Of a DNA stretch of 64,000 nucleotides, positions 18,318 to 28,330 are shown one piece after another. Position 1 is the first letter of the stretch. Every line of letters begins with the position of its first letter. A program made the translations under genes and the position numbers. The stretch lies in contig LR134136.1 in assembly GCA_900635495.1 (NCBI GenBank), positions 3,720,001 to 3,784,000 of the forward strand. Direction: 5' to 3'. This stretch comes from Atlantibacter hermannii (GTDB lineage: Bacteria > Pseudomonadota > Gammaproteobacteria > Enterobacterales > Enterobacteriaceae). The notes under the pieces were generated by a model. It was given only the letters and a program-made list of their open reading frames with translations. It searched no databases and had not been told where the DNA came from.

Positions 18318-19700
18318 ATGCCTGACAATAAGAAAAACAGGAGCATGACGTTCTTCGTCTGCTTTTTAGCTGCACTGGCAGGATTATTATTTGGGCTGGA
18401 TATCGGCGTCATTGCCGGCGCGTTGCCGTTTATCACCGACGACTTCCAGATTACCTCCCACGAGCAGGAATGGGTGGTAAGTTCGATGATGTTCGGTGCC
18501 GCCGTGGGCGCTGTAGGCAGCGGGTGGCTGTCATCCTCTCTCGGGCGTAAAAAAAGCCTGATGATTGGTTCGGTGCTGTTTGTGGTGGGTTCTCTGTGTT
18601 CTGCTGCCGCGCCAAATGTCGAAATTCTGATTCTCTCCCGCGTATTGCTTGGCCTTGCGGTAGGTATCGCCTCCTACACTGCCCCACTCTATCTTTCAGA
18701 AATCGCGCCAGAAAAAATTCGCGGCAGCATGATTTCCATGTATCAGTTGATGATCACTATCGGTATTCTCGCGGCGTATTTGTCTGACACCGCCTTTAGC
18801 GATGCGGGCGCATGGCGCTGGATGCTCGGGATTATTACCATCCCAGCGGTTTTGCTACTGATTGGCGTATTTTTTCTGCCGGACAGCCCGCGCTGGTTTG
18901 CCGCAAAACGCCGCTTCCACGATGCGGAGCGAGTCCTGCTGCGCCTGCGTGATTCAAGTGCGGAAGCCAAACGCGAGCTGGATGAAATCCGCGAAAGCCT
19001 GCAGGTGAAACAAAGCGGTTGGGCACTGTTTAAAGACAACAGTAACTTCCGCCGCGCGGTATTTCTTGGGGTACTACTCCAGGTGATGCAACAGTTCACC
19101 GGTATGAACGTCATCATGTATTACGCACCGAAAATTTTTGAACTGGCGGGTTATGCCAATACCAAAGAGCAAATGTGGGGGACCGTCATCGTCGGTCTGA
19201 CTAACGTACTCGCGACTTTTATCGCCATTGGCCTGGTGGATCGCTGGGGCCGTAAACCGACGCTGGTGCTGGGCTTTTTAGTGATGGCCACAGGCATGGG
19301 GATTTTGGGTTACCTGATGCACATCGGTATCGAAACGTCGGCAGGCCAGTATTTTGCCGTCGCCATGCTGCTGATGTTTATCGTCGGCTTTGCGATGAGC
19401 GCCGGTCCGTTGATCTGGGTACTGTGTTCCGAGATCCAGCCGCTGAAAGGGCGTGATTTTGGGATTACCTGCTCTACCGCCACCAACTGGATCGCCAATA
19501 TGATCGTAGGCGCGACCTTCCTGACGATGCTGAACACGCTGGGCAATGCCAATACCTTCTGGGTCTATGGTGGCCTGAACCTGTTCTTTATCGTACTGAC
19601 GCTCTGGCTGGTACCCGAAACCAAGCATATCTCGCTGGAGCATATCGAGCGCAACCTGATGAAAGGCCGTCGCCTGCGCGACATCGGCTCACACGACTGA
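18318..19700 (+). CDS. galP: Galactose-proton symporter
   Basis: A 460-residue major facilitator of the sugar porter family with 12 predicted membrane helices (E. coli GalP is 464). Family signatures are present: GRKKS after helix 2, PESPR-type PDSPRWFAAKRR after helix 6, QQFTGMNVIMYY in helix 7, DRWGRKP and the C-terminal PETKH. It imports galactose and glucose with protons. AGGAGGG lies just before the ATG. A gal operator upstream and a strong terminator downstream mark it as monocistronic. Confidence 0.95.
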   Translation: MPDNKKNRSMTFFVCFLAALAGLLFGLDIGVIAGALPFITDDFQITSHEQEWVVSSMMFGAAVGAVGSGWLSSSLGRKKSLMIGSVLFVVGSLCSAAAPNVEILILSRVLLGLAVGIASYTAPLYLSEIAPEKIRGSMISMYQLMITIGILAAYLSDTAFSDAGAWRWMLGIITIPAVLLLIGVFFLPDSPRWFAAKRRFHDAERVLLRLRDSSAEAKRELDEIRESLQVKQSGWALFKDNSNFRRAVFLGVLLQVMQQFTGMNVIMYYAPKIFELAGYANTKEQMWGTVIVGLTNVLATFIAIGLVDRWGRKPTLVLGFLVMATGMGILGYLMHIGIETSAGQYFAVAMLLMFIVGFAMSAGPLIWVLCSEIQPLKGRDFGITCSTATNWIANMIVGATFLTMLNTLGNANTFWVYGGLNLFFIVLTLWLVPETKHISLEHIERNLMKGRRLRDIGSHD

Positions 19701-19704
19701 CCAT

Positions 19705-19731
19705 GACGCCCTCTTTTAAGAGGGCGTCTTT
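19705..19731 (+). terminator. Intrinsic terminator of galP
   Basis: A stem GACGCCCTCTT-TT-AAGAGGGCGTC followed by TTT, starting 4 bp after the galP stop codon. Confidence 0.8.
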
Positions 19732-19771
19732 CGGTTGCAGGGTTCTTCGCTTCGCTCTATTCTTTGCCGTT

Positions 19772-20281
19772 ATGAAAACCCTGCGCCTTCCCATCGCCAT
19801 TCAACAAGCCGTAATGCGCAGCCTGCGCGATAATTTAGCCCGGGCGAACCAGCATCTTGATCGTAACTATCCCGAACCGAAGCTGGTCTATCAGCAACGT
19901 GGAACCGCCGCGGGCACCGCCTGGCTTGAGCGCTATGAAATCCGTCTTAACCCGACGCTTCTGCTGGAAAATGCGCAGGCTTTTACTGACGAAGTGGTTC
20001 CTCATGAACTGGCGCATTTACTGGTCTGGAAACACTTTGGCCGCGTCCCGCCCCACGGGAAAGAATGGAAATGGATGATGGAGAGCGTCCTGGGCATCCC
20101 CGCCAGGCGTACGCACCAGTTTGCGCTGGACTCCCTGGCACGTAACACCTTCCCCTATCGCTGCCGTTGCCAGCTTCATCAGCTCACTGTTCGCCGCCAT
20201 AACCGGGTACGTCGGGGTGAAACGGAATACCGTTGCGTACACTGTGGCGAAACGCTCAGGCCTGAGCCACAGACCGATTAA
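19772..20281 (+). CDS. sprT: SprT, zinc-dependent metalloprotease-like protein
   Basis: A 169-residue SprT-family protein (E. coli 165). The zinc motif HELAHLLVWKHFG lies at about 76-88, with a C-terminal zinc ribbon formed by the CRCQ and CVHCGE cysteines (about 131-161). The start MKTLRLPIAIQQA at 19772 matches E. coli; an in-frame ATG 23 codons earlier falls within the galP terminator and is rejected. The family resembles eukaryotic Spartan; the bacterial role is poorly defined. Confidence 0.92.
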   Translation: MKTLRLPIAIQQAVMRSLRDNLARANQHLDRNYPEPKLVYQQRGTAAGTAWLERYEIRLNPTLLLENAQAFTDEVVPHELAHLLVWKHFGRVPPHGKEWKWMMESVLGIPARRTHQFALDSLARNTFPYRCRCQLHQLTVRRHNRVRRGETEYRCVHCGETLRPEPQTD

Positions 20282-20376
20282 TTTCTTAATAGCATCTGGA
20301 AATTTCCTGCGCTTACTAATTGCATCTCACGTCATCGTTGGGTACGGTGCCGACTCGTTTTGCTATGGAGTTCGAG

Positions 20377-21084
20377 ATGTCTCGCAAAATTATTCTGGCG
20401 GTTGCAGGGCTGGCGACCGTTTTTTCATGGAACGCATTCAGCGCAGGGATCCATAATTTCTCCCAGGCGAAAGCCGCCAGCGTGAAAGTGAACGCTGACG
20501 TACCGGGTGATTTTTATTGTGGCTGCAAAATAACCTGGCAAGGGAAGAAAGGTATCCCGGATCTGGAATCTTGTGGCTATAAAGTGCGTAAAAACGAGAA
20601 TCGCGCCTCACGTATTGAGTGGGAACATGTGGTGCCCGCCTGGCAGTTCGGTCATCAACGCCAGTGCTGGCAGGATGGCGGTCGGAAAAATTGCGCCAAG
20701 GATCCGGTTTATCGCGCCATGGAAAGCGATATGCATAACCTGCAACCTGCCGTGGGTGAAGTGAACGGCGATCGGGGCAACTTTATGTACAGCCAGTGGA
20801 ACGGCGGTGAGGGCCAATATGGCCAGTGCGCCATGAAAATAGACTTCAAAGAAAAATTAGCCGAACCGCCGGCCAGAGCGCGTGGCGCCATTGCCCGCAC
20901 TTATTTTTATATGCGCGACAAATATTCGCTTACGCTTTCCCGCCAGCAGACGCAGTTGTTCAATGCGTGGGATAAACTCTACCCGGTCACCGTTTGGGAA
21001 TGCGAACGCGATAACCGCATCGCGAAAGTTCAGGGCAATCACAATCCCTATGTTCAGCAGGCTTGCCAGGCCCAAAAGAGCTAA
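20377..21084 (+). CDS. endA: DNA-specific endonuclease I (periplasmic)
   Basis: A 235-residue secreted nuclease, equal in length to E. coli EndA. A signal peptide MSRKIILAVAGLATVF ends in AFSA before GIHNFSQ. The catalytic His-Me finger region RIEWEHVVPAWQFG (about 80-93) and NGDRGNFMYSQWNGG are intact, and paired cysteines suit the periplasm. The start at 20377 has GGAG 6 bp upstream. EndA cuts double-stranded DNA in the periplasm. Confidence 0.96.
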   Translation: MSRKIILAVAGLATVFSWNAFSAGIHNFSQAKAASVKVNADVPGDFYCGCKITWQGKKGIPDLESCGYKVRKNENRASRIEWEHVVPAWQFGHQRQCWQDGGRKNCAKDPVYRAMESDMHNLQPAVGEVNGDRGNFMYSQWNGGEGQYGQCAMKIDFKEKLAEPPARARGAIARTYFYMRDKYSLTLSRQQTQLFNAWDKLYPVTVWECERDNRIAKVQGNHNPYVQQACQAQKS

Positions 21085-21157
21085 CCTACACTACCGGGCA
21101 TTGAAAATTACCGTTCCCCCCTCATCTATGGGGAACACTTTTGACCGGATTAACGCT

Positions 21158-21888
21158 ATGCGCATTCCCCGCATTTATCACCCTGAACCGCTAAACGCCA
21201 ACCAGCTCGTGGCGTTAACTGACGATGCCGCCAATCACGTGGGGCGCGTTCTGCGCATGGGCCCGGACCAGTTAGTACAACTGTTTGACGGCTCAAACCA
21301 GGTATTCGAAGCACGAATCACTCATGCTGACAAAAAAAGCGTGCAGGTACAGGTGCTCAGCGCCACAGAAGATGACAGAGAATCGCCGTTGCACCTGCAT
21401 TTAGGCCAGGTCATGTCGCGAGGAGAAAAGATGGAATTTACTATTCAGAAATCCATCGAGCTTGGGGTCAACGTTATCACTCCGCTCTTCTCCGAACGCT
21501 GCGGCGTAAAGCTCGACGCCGAGAGGCTCAACAAGAAAATTCAGCAGTGGCAAAAAATTGCCATTGCCGCATGCGAACAATGCGGACGCAACCGGGTGCC
21601 GGAAATTCGCCCCGCGATGGATTTAGCTGACTGGTGTGCCGAACCCGAAGCGGGCCTGAAGCTCAACCTTCATCCGCGCGCCAGCCAAAGTATTAATACG
21701 CTGCCGCTGCCGGTAGAGCGGGTACGGTTGTTGATTGGCCCGGAAGGCGGCTAAGCCGCGAAGAAATTGCCATGACCGCGCAGCATCAATTTACTGATAT
21801 TCTGTTGGGACCACGCGTTTTGCGCACTGAAACTACCGCGCTCACCGCTATTACCGCGCTTCAGGTGCGTTTTGGCGATCTGGGTTAA
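21158..21888 (+). CDS. rsmE: 16S rRNA m3U1498 methyltransferase (frame broken by one missing base)
   Basis: The product MRIPRIYHPEP to LLIGPEGG is followed by a premature TAA. Adding one C near 21749-21752 restores GGLSREEIAMTA and the SPOUT ending ILLGPRVLRTETTALTAI, giving the 243 residues of E. coli RsmE. The trefoil-knot SAM site (GPEGG and LGPRVLRTETA-like) spans the break. It methylates U1498 of 16S rRNA. The break is most likely a sequencing error. It starts 73 bp after endA and precedes gshB by 54 bp. Confidence 0.92.
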
Positions 21889-21942
21889 TATCTGGCGTTG
21901 AGCCCTGCACCTATCTCAGCGCCAGCTTCACAGGAGAAAACA

Positions 21943-22891
21943 ATGATTAAGCTCGGCATCGTGATGGACCCCATCGCAACCATCAATATTAAAAAAGACA
22001 GCAGCTTCGCCATGCTCCTGGAAGCTCAACGTCGCGGCTATGAACTTCACTATATGGAAATGGCCGATCTCTATTTGATAAATGGCCAGGGACGTGCGCG
22101 TACCCGCCTGCTCAGCGTTGAGCAGAATTACGATAAATGGTACGACTTCACCGGTGAACAGGATATTGCGCTGGCGGACCTCGACGTGGTGCTGATGCGT
22201 AAAGACCCGCCTTTCGACACCGAATTTATTTACGCTACCTATATTCTGGAACGCGCCGAAGAACAGGGAACCCTGATCGTTAACAAACCGCAGAGCCTGC
22301 GCGACTGTAACGAAAAACTGTTTACCGCATGGTTCCCCGACCTGACGCCGCAGACCCTGGTGACGCGTAACAAGGCGCAACTGAAGTCATTCTGGCAGGA
22401 ACACGGCGACATCATTCTTAAGCCGCTGGACGGCATGGGCGGCACATCGATTTTCCGCGTCAAAGAAGGCGATCCTAACCTGTCGGTGATTGCAGAAACG
22501 TTGACCCAGTTGGGCACGCGCTACTGCATGGCGCAAAAACTATCTGCCCGCTATTGTCGATGGCGATAAACGCGTGCTGGTGGTCGATGGCGAACCGGTG
22601 CCCTACTGCCTGGCGCGCATCCCGCAAGGCGGCGAAACCCGCGGCAACCTGGCGGCTGGCGGTCGCGGCGAACCGCGTCCGTTAACCGAAAGCGACTGGG
22701 AAATCGCCCGCCGCGTTGGTCCGACCCTGAAAGCGAAAGGGCTCATTTTCGTCGGTCTGGATATCATTGGCGATCGCTTAACCGAGATTAACGTAACCAG
22801 CCCAACCTGCATCCGTGAAATTGAAGCCCAGTTCCCCATCTCTATCACCGGCATGCTGATGGACGCTATCGAAAAACGCCTGGCGAAGTAA
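21943..22891 (+). CDS. gshB: Glutathione synthetase (frame broken by one extra base)
   Basis: Two frames join into a 315-residue ATP-grasp enzyme (E. coli 316). It adds glycine to gamma-glutamylcysteine. The ATP-grasp elements DIILKPLDGMGG and IPQGGETRGNLAAGGRGEP are present, and the second half carries the metal-binding EINVTSPTC. The break is an A5 run at 22535-22539; with four A the protein reads YCMAQNYLPAIVDGD. The start MIKLGIVMDP at 21943 follows AGGAG by 7 bp. Confidence 0.94.
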
Positions 22892-23026
22892 TGCAATGTG
22901 CGGGAAGGATCCCGCACTCTCGTTTTTTATCTATTCTGTAATGCTCTTTGCTGAAGAGTGACAGGCCATCGCTTTCCCCGCATACTGGGCGAAGATGTTT
23001 TTTAACCAGGGATTCAAACCGCTGAT

Positions 23027-23589
23027 ATGAATTTACAGCATCATTTTCTTATTGCTATGCCAGGCCTGCAGGATCCATTGTTCCGCCGCGCCGTCGTTTA
23101 TATCTGTGAATATAACGAGGACGGTGCCATGGGCTTATCATCAATAAGCCGCTGGAAAACTTGAAGGTGGATGGCGTCCTGCAGAAACTCAAAATCACGC
23201 CTGAACCGCGCGATCCGGCCCTGCGTCTGGATAAACCGGTGTTTGTCGGCGGGCCGCTGGCCGAAGACCGGGGTTTTATCCTTCATACGCCGCCGGATAA
23301 ATTTAATTCCAGCATCCGTATTTCTGATAACACCATCATTACGACATCCCGTGATGTGCTTGAAACGCTGGGCACGGCATCACAGCCGGAAGAGGTGATC
23401 GTCGCATTAGGCTATTCCTCCTGGGAAAAAGGCCAGCTCGAGAGCGAGATCCTGGAAAACTCCTGGCTAACAGCCCCGGCGGATATGAATATCCTGTTCC
23501 GCACGCCCATTGCTGAGCGCTGGCGCGAGGCGGCAAAACTGATTGGCATCGATATCCAGACCATGCCGGACACAGCGGGGCATGCCTGA
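23027..23589 (+). CDS. yqgE: YqgE, UPF0301 family protein (frame broken by one missing base)
   Basis: The start MNLQHHFLIAMPGLQDPLF and the continuation from LENLKVDGVLQKLKITPEP match UPF0301/AlgH-family YqgE at the E. coli length of 187. The frame breaks after GAMG at about 23129-23132, where one G is missing; adding it gives GAMGLIINKPLEN. Function is unknown; the family is named after the Pseudomonas alginate regulator AlgH. Its TGA overlaps the yqgF ATG by one base, indicating cotranscription. Confidence 0.9.
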
Positions 23590-24005
23590 TGAGCGGAACG
23601 TTACTGGCCTTTGATTTCGGCACCAAAAGCATCGGCGTCGCTATCGGGCAGCGCATCACCGGCACCGCGCGACCACTGACGGCCATTAAAGCCAATGACG
23701 GTACACCCGACTGGACGCAATTCGAAAAGCTGCTCAAAGAGTGGCAACCGGAGCTGGTGGTGGTCGGTTTACCGTTAAATATGGACGGCACCAACCAACC
23801 TTTGACCGACCGGGCGCGAAAATTCGCTAACCGTTTGCATGGCCGCTTCGGCGTAAAAGTCGAATTGCAGGACGAGCGCCTGAGCACCGTGGAAGCGCGA
23901 GCGGGTCTGTTCGAGCGTGGCGGTTTCCGTGCGCTGAATAAAGGCAGCGTCGACTCAGCCTCTGCCGTCATTATTCTTGAAAGCTATTTCGAGAATCACG
24001 GTTAA
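23589..24005 (+). CDS. yqgF: RuvX/YqgF, RNase H-fold Holliday junction resolvase-like protein
   Basis: A complete 138-residue protein of the YqgF/RuvX family, the same length as E. coli. The RNase H-like fold is shown by the first acidic strand LAFDFGTKSIGVA (about 5-17) and the C-terminal acidic DERLSTVEA and NKGSVDSASAVIILE. In E. coli it functions in 16S rRNA 5'-end processing. It is translationally coupled to yqgE by a one-base overlap. Confidence 0.95.
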   Translation: MSGTLLAFDFGTKSIGVAIGQRITGTARPLTAIKANDGTPDWTQFEKLLKEWQPELVVVGLPLNMDGTNQPLTDRARKFANRLHGRFGVKVELQDERLSTVEARAGLFERGGFRALNKGSVDSASAVIILESYFENHG

Positions 24006-24015
24006 CGCCGTTCCG

Positions 24016-25008
24016 TTACGTCTTTATCGTTGTCAGTTTTTGCAGGCTCTGCTCAAAACTTTGCATTCCATACTGCTGCCCGGTCTGCAACACGCCGGGC
24101 AGTTGATGGGTTTTGCCTTCGCGGATCAGATTCGCGACGGCGGGCGTATTGACTAACAGTTCAAATAACGCGGTCCGCTTGCCCTCCCCATGCTGCACCA
24201 ACTTCTGCGCCAGCACCGCTTTCAGGCTGCCAGCGAGCTGACTGCGGATCATGTTTTTCTCTTCGGCGCTAAACACATCCACCAGCCGTTCCACTGCCTG
24301 CGCCGCACCACGCGTATGGAGTGTCGCCAGCACCAGATGCCCTGTTTCCGCGGCAGTCAATGCCAGACGAATAGTTTCGCTGTCGCGCAATTCCCCCAGC
24401 AGAATGACATCGGGATCTTCACGCAACGCGCCACGCAGCCCCTCGCTAAAACTGGCGCAATGGGTGCCGATTTCGCGCTGCTGGATCAGACATTGATCGC
24501 TGGCGTAGAGATATTCGACAGGATCTTCCAGCGTCAGAATATGGCCGCGTAGCGTGCTGTTAAGCGCGTTGACCATGGCGGCAAGCGTGGTGGATTTCCC
24601 GCTGCCTGTCGCGCCGGTGACCAGTATCAGCCCCTCCTGCTGACTCAGCAATTCCCGAAGCCGCGGCGGCGCGCCAAGCGCATCCAGTTCAGGCGCGGTG
24701 CGGGGCAATATACGCAGCGCCAGTGAAATGCCCTGAGAGTGCTGAAAAGCATTGGCACGCAAACGGGCACCGGACGCCAGCGTCACCGCAAAATCCAGTT
24801 GTCCCTGTTGGGATAAGGCGCTTTGCTGTGCCGGGGATAACCACTCGCAAAGCAGCGACTGCGGCGGCGGCGCGCCTTCCGGGGCGCATTCCAGTTCGCC
24901 GTTTCGTCGCCATCGCGCCGGTAAGGCGCTGCACAGGTGTAGATCCGAAACGTTATGCTTTACACTAAGAGCCACCATTTCTTCCATATCCATACAGCTT
25001 CCTGACAA
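24016..25008 (-). CDS. yggR: YggR, PilT-like secretion ATPase
   Basis: A 330-residue hexameric ATPase of the PilT/VirB11 family (E. coli YggR is 326). It has Walker A GATGSGKST (about 131-139), the Asp box LEDPVEYLY, Walker B VILLGELRDSE and the His box GHLVLATLHTRGAAQAVERL. In E. coli no complete type IV pilus is expressed, so its role is uncertain. It is convergent with yqgF and divergent from yggS, with only 2 bp between the two start codons. Confidence 0.93.
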   Translation of the reverse strand: MSGSCMDMEEMVALSVKHNVSDLHLCSALPARWRRNGELECAPEGAPPPQSLLCEWLSPAQQSALSQQGQLDFAVTLASGARLRANAFQHSQGISLALRILPRTAPELDALGAPPRLRELLSQQEGLILVTGATGSGKSTTLAAMVNALNSTLRGHILTLEDPVEYLYASDQCLIQQREIGTHCASFSEGLRGALREDPDVILLGELRDSETIRLALTAAETGHLVLATLHTRGAAQAVERLVDVFSAEEKNMIRSQLAGSLKAVLAQKLVQHGEGKRTALFELLVNTPAVANLIREGKTHQLPGVLQTGQQYGMQSFEQSLQKLTTIKT

Positions 25009-25010
25009 TC

Positions 25011-25726
25011 ATGAGTGATATAGCGCGCAACTTAGCGCAGATAAAAGCAAAGATCTCAGCGGCTGCGTTACGCTGCGGCAGATCTTCAGAAGAAGTTACC
25101 CTGCTTGCAGTCAGCAAAACTAAACCTGCGAGCGATATCGAACAGGCTATTGCCGCAGGTCAGCGGGCCTTCGGTGAAAATTATGTGCAGGAAGGGGTGG
25201 AGAAAATCCGCCATTTCGCCGACCTGGGCGTATCCGGGCTGGAGTGGCACTTTATCGGCCGCTACAGTCCAATAAAAGCCGACTTGTGGCCGAGCATTTC
25301 GACTGGTGTCATACCGTCGATCGCCTGCGCATCGCCACCCGCCTGAGCGACCAGCGCCCCAAAGAGATGCCGCCGCTTAACGTGCTGATTCAAATCAATA
25401 TCAGCGATGAGCACAGCAAGTCCGGTATACCGCTGGCTGCGCTGGATGAGCTGGCCGACCAGATTGCCGAACTCCCCGGTCTGACATTACGCGGTCTGAT
25501 GGCGATCCCCGCGCCTGAGTCAAGTTATGAAAGGCAGTTTGCCGTCGCACAGCAAATGGCTGTAGCATTTAGCGCGCTTAAGCATCGCTACCCCCATGTC
25601 GATACGCTTTCTCTGGGAATGAGTGACGATATGGATGCGGCGATTGCTGCCGGAAGCACGATGGTACGCATTGGTACCGCCATTTTCGGCGCACGCGATT
25701 ACAACAAGGCACATCAAGGACAATAA
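25011..25726 (+). CDS. yggS: YggS, pyridoxal phosphate homeostasis protein (frame broken by one missing base)
   Basis: Two frames join into a 238-residue PLP-binding protein (E. coli 234), a TIM barrel of the alanine racemase N-terminal fold. The PLP lysine lies in LLAVSKTKPASDI (about Lys36). The phosphate-binding segment LSLGMSDDMDAAIAAGSTMVRIG is in the second frame. The break is a missing C around 25259-25261; adding it gives HFIGPLQSNKSRL. The protein controls free PLP and amino acid balance. It heads the yggS-yggT-yggU-rdgB-hemW run. Confidence 0.93.
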
Positions 25727-25741
25727 CCACAGAGGAATGCC

Positions 25742-26308
25742 ATGAAGACGTTGACTTTCCTGATCTCCACCGCGCTTGAGCTGTATACCATGGTGATGCT
25801 GTTACGCATCTGGATGCAGTGGGCGCGTTGCGATTTCTACAATCCCCTCGCTCAGTTCGTTGTGAAAGCAACGCAACCGATAGTGGGGCCGCTGCGCCGT
25901 ATTCTCCCGTCAATGGGGCCGATTGATACCGCGTCGTTAGTGATGGCGTTCGTACTTAGCCTGATAAAGTCGATGGTGCTGTTTATGGTCATCACTTTCC
26001 AGCCGATTATCTGGATAGCCGCGCTGTTAATTCTGATTAAAACTATCGGCCTGCTGGTTTTCTGGGTGCTGTTAGTGATGGCGTTAATGAGCTGGGTGAG
26101 CCGTGGCCGTAGCCCGGTGGAATATGTGTTAATGCAGCTTACCGAGCCGCTGCTGTCGCCAATTCGCCGCATGCTGCCTGCCATGGGTGGCATTGATTTC
26201 TCGCCGATGGTGCTTGTGCTGCTGCTGTACGTTCTGAATATGGGCATGATGGAACTGCTGCAAAGCACGGGGAATATGCTGCTGCCGGGGCTGTGGATGG
26301 CGCTATGA
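25742..26308 (+). CDS. yggT: YggT family inner-membrane protein
   Basis: A 188-residue integral membrane protein made of two similar YggT domains. Each has a hydrophobic hairpin followed by a conserved proline/arginine segment: QPIVGPLRRILPSMGPID (about 41-58) and EPLLSPIRRMLPAMGGID (about 136-153). This internal duplication is typical of the family. It probably takes part in osmotic or pH tolerance, by analogy with reports on other YggT proteins. GAGG lies 6 bp upstream. It ends with an ATGA overlap on yggU. Confidence 0.93.
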   Translation: MKTLTFLISTALELYTMVMLLRIWMQWARCDFYNPLAQFVVKATQPIVGPLRRILPSMGPIDTASLVMAFVLSLIKSMVLFMVITFQPIIWIAALLILIKTIGLLVFWVLLVMALMSWVSRGRSPVEYVLMQLTEPLLSPIRRMLPAMGGIDFSPMVLVLLLYVLNMGMMELLQSTGNMLLPGLWMAL

Positions 26309-26592
26309 GTGCCGTAGAGTATGCGGCGGAAAAACTGACGCTTCGGCTGTATATTCAGCCGAAGGCCAGCCGCGACGCGATTATTGGACTGCATGGCGAT
26401 GAAGTAAAAATCGCCATCACCGCCCCACCGGTTGACGGCCAGGCCAATGCGCATCTGGTAAAATTTCTCGCCAAACAGTTTCGGGTTCCGAAAAGCCAGG
26501 TCAGCATCGAAAAAGGCGAAACGGGCCGCCACAAACACATTGTCATTACCGAACCGCAACTCATTCCGCCTGCTATTGCGGCGCTGCTTTAA
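26305..26592 (+). CDS. yggU: YggU, UPF0235 family protein
   Basis: A 95-residue cytoplasmic protein of the DUF167/YggU family. The conserved block LRLYIQPKASRD and the segment APPVDGQANAHLVKFLAKQFRVPKSQVSI are intact. I start it at MSAVEY, which overlaps the yggT stop as ATGA; an in-frame ATG four codons earlier is possible. Function unknown; the structure of the E. coli homologue gave no clear activity. Confidence 0.9.
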   Translation: MSAVEYAAEKLTLRLYIQPKASRDAIIGLHGDEVKIAITAPPVDGQANAHLVKFLAKQFRVPKSQVSIEKGETGRHKHIVITEPQLIPPAIAALL

Positions 26593-26607
26593 TCACAGGA
26601 TTTCACT

Positions 26608-27201
26608 ATGCAAAAAGTTGTCCTCGCTACCGGAAATGCCGGTAAAGTGCGTGAACTCGCGTCTTTATTACAGGATTTTGGGCTCGATATTGTTGCGCAA
26701 ACCGACTTAGGCGTTGAATCGGCGGAAGAAACCGGCCTGACGTTTATTGAAAACTCGATTCTTAAAGCCCGCCATGCTGCGGCTATCACCGGATTGCCCG
26801 CTATTGCCGATGACTCAGGTCTGGCCGTCGATGCGCTGGGCGGCGCGCCGGGTATCTACTCAGCACGTTATGCAGGCGTTGACGCCAGCGATCGCCAGAA
26901 TCTTGAAAAGCTGCTGGTAGCATTAAAAGACGTACCTGATGGGCAGCGCCAGGCACAGTTCCACTGCGTGCTGGTCTATCTGCGCCATGCCGACGATCCG
27001 ACGCCGCTGGTGTTCCACGGTGTCTGGCCGGGCGAGATAACCCACGCTCCTGCGGGTGAAGGCGGTTTTGGTTACGATCCTATTTTTTATGTCCCTTCTG
27101 AAGGCAAAACCGCCGCAGAATTAACCCGCGAAGAGAAAAGCGCGATTTCCCACCGTGGACAGGCGCTGAAACAGTTACTGGAAGCAATGCGACATGGCTA
27201 A
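26608..27201 (+). CDS. rdgB: RdgB, dITP/XTP pyrophosphatase
   Basis: A complete 197-residue Ham1/RdgB nucleotide house-cleaning enzyme, the E. coli length. It hydrolyses dITP, ITP and XTP to monophosphates, preventing their entry into DNA. Substrate and metal motifs are visible: LATGNAGKVREL (about 6-17), ADDSGLAVDALGGAPGIYSARY (about 68-89) and GEGGFGYDPIFY (about 148-159). Its last 8 bp overlap hemW. Confidence 0.97.
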   Translation: MQKVVLATGNAGKVRELASLLQDFGLDIVAQTDLGVESAEETGLTFIENSILKARHAAAITGLPAIADDSGLAVDALGGAPGIYSARYAGVDASDRQNLEKLLVALKDVPDGQRQAQFHCVLVYLRHADDPTPLVFHGVWPGEITHAPAGEGGFGYDPIFYVPSEGKTAAELTREEKSAISHRGQALKQLLEAMRHG

Positions 27202-28330
27202 TTTGCCACCCCTGAGTCTGTACATTCATATTCCCTGGTGCGTGCAGAAATGCCCCTACTGCGATTTCAACTCTCACGCGCTAAAAGGCGAAGTGCCGCA
27301 TGATGATTATGTGCAGCATCTTTTAGCCGATTTGGATAAAGACGTGGCAATGGCTCAGGGACGGGAGATCACCACCATTTTTATTGGCGGTGGTACGCCA
27401 AGCCTGCTTTCCGGCCCGGCAATGCAAACACTGCTGGACGGTGTACGCGCGCGCCTCGCCGTGCGTGATGATGCGGAAATCACTATGGAAGCCAATCCGG
27501 GCACCGTGGAAGCCGATCGTTTCGTCGATTATCAACGTGCCGGGGTGAACCGTATCTCCATTGGCGTACAAAGTTTCGACCAGGCTAAGCTCACTCGGCT
27601 GGGACGTATCCATGGCCCTGATGAAGCGAAACGCGCTGCTCTTCTGGCCCGTTCGCTGGGGTTGCGCAGTTTTAACCTTGATTTGATGCACGGATTGCCG
27701 GATCAGACACAGGAAGAAGCGCTGGATGATTTGCGTCAGGCGATTGCGCTTAATCCGCCGCATCTTTCGTGGTATCAGCTCACCATTGAGCCCAACACCA
27801 TGTTTGGTTCGCGCCCTCCTGTGTTACCGGACGACGACGCGCTGTGGGATATCTTTGAGCAGGGTCATCAACTGCTTAGCGCAGCGGGTTATCAGCAGTA
27901 TGAAACGTCGGCCTACGCGAAGCCGGGTTATCAGTGCCAGCATAATCTCAATTACTGGCGCTTCGGCGATTACTTAGGCATTGGCTGTGGTGCCCACGGC
28001 AAAATTACTTTTCCAGATGGCAGAATTTTACGCACGTCGAAAACGCGCCATCCGCGCGGGTATATGCAGGGAAACTACCTCGACAGGCAGCATGATGTTG
28101 AGGCGGCAGATAAGCCCTTTGAGTTTTTCATGAACCGCTTCCGGTTGCTGGAAGCTGCGCCGCGTACGGAGTTCACTCGTTATACCGGTTTAAGCGAGGA
28201 GACGGTCCGTCCGCAGATTGAGCAGGCGAAAAGCCTGGGTTATATCGAAGAAACTCCGGAGTACTGGCAAATTACCCAGCATGGAAAGCTGTTCCTCAAC
28301 TCCCTGCTTGAGCTCTTCCTGGCCGACTGA
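27194..28330 (+). CDS. hemW: HemW, radical SAM heme chaperone
   Basis: A complete 378-residue radical SAM protein, the E. coli YggW/HemW length. The iron-sulfur ligands CVQKCPYC are Cys16, Cys20 and Cys23, followed by the SAM-binding FIGGGTPS. It has the HemW C-terminal domain but lacks the extra features of coproporphyrinogen oxidase HemN. HemW binds heme and hands it to membrane proteins. It overlaps rdgB by 8 bp. In E. coli the next gene is yggM; here the next gene is secA, in the opposite direction. Confidence 0.96.
   Translation: MANLPPLSLYIHIPWCVQKCPYCDFNSHALKGEVPHDDYVQHLLADLDKDVAMAQGREITTIFIGGGTPSLLSGPAMQTLLDGVRARLAVRDDAEITMEANPGTVEADRFVDYQRAGVNRISIGVQSFDQAKLTRLGRIHGPDEAKRAALLARSLGLRSFNLDLMHGLPDQTQEEALDDLRQAIALNPPHLSWYQLTIEPNTMFGSRPPVLPDDDALWDIFEQGHQLLSAAGYQQYETSAYAKPGYQCQHNLNYWRFGDYLGIGCGAHGKITFPDGRILRTSKTRHPRGYMQGNYLDRQHDVEAADKPFEFFMNRFRLLEAAPRTEFTRYTGLSEETVRPQIEQAKSLGYIEETPEYWQITQHGKLFLNSLLELFLAD

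Noticed and set aside
19703..19771. N-terminal extension of SprT by 23 residues
   Set aside because: It would be translated from the galP terminator hairpin and E. coli SprT starts at the internal methionine.
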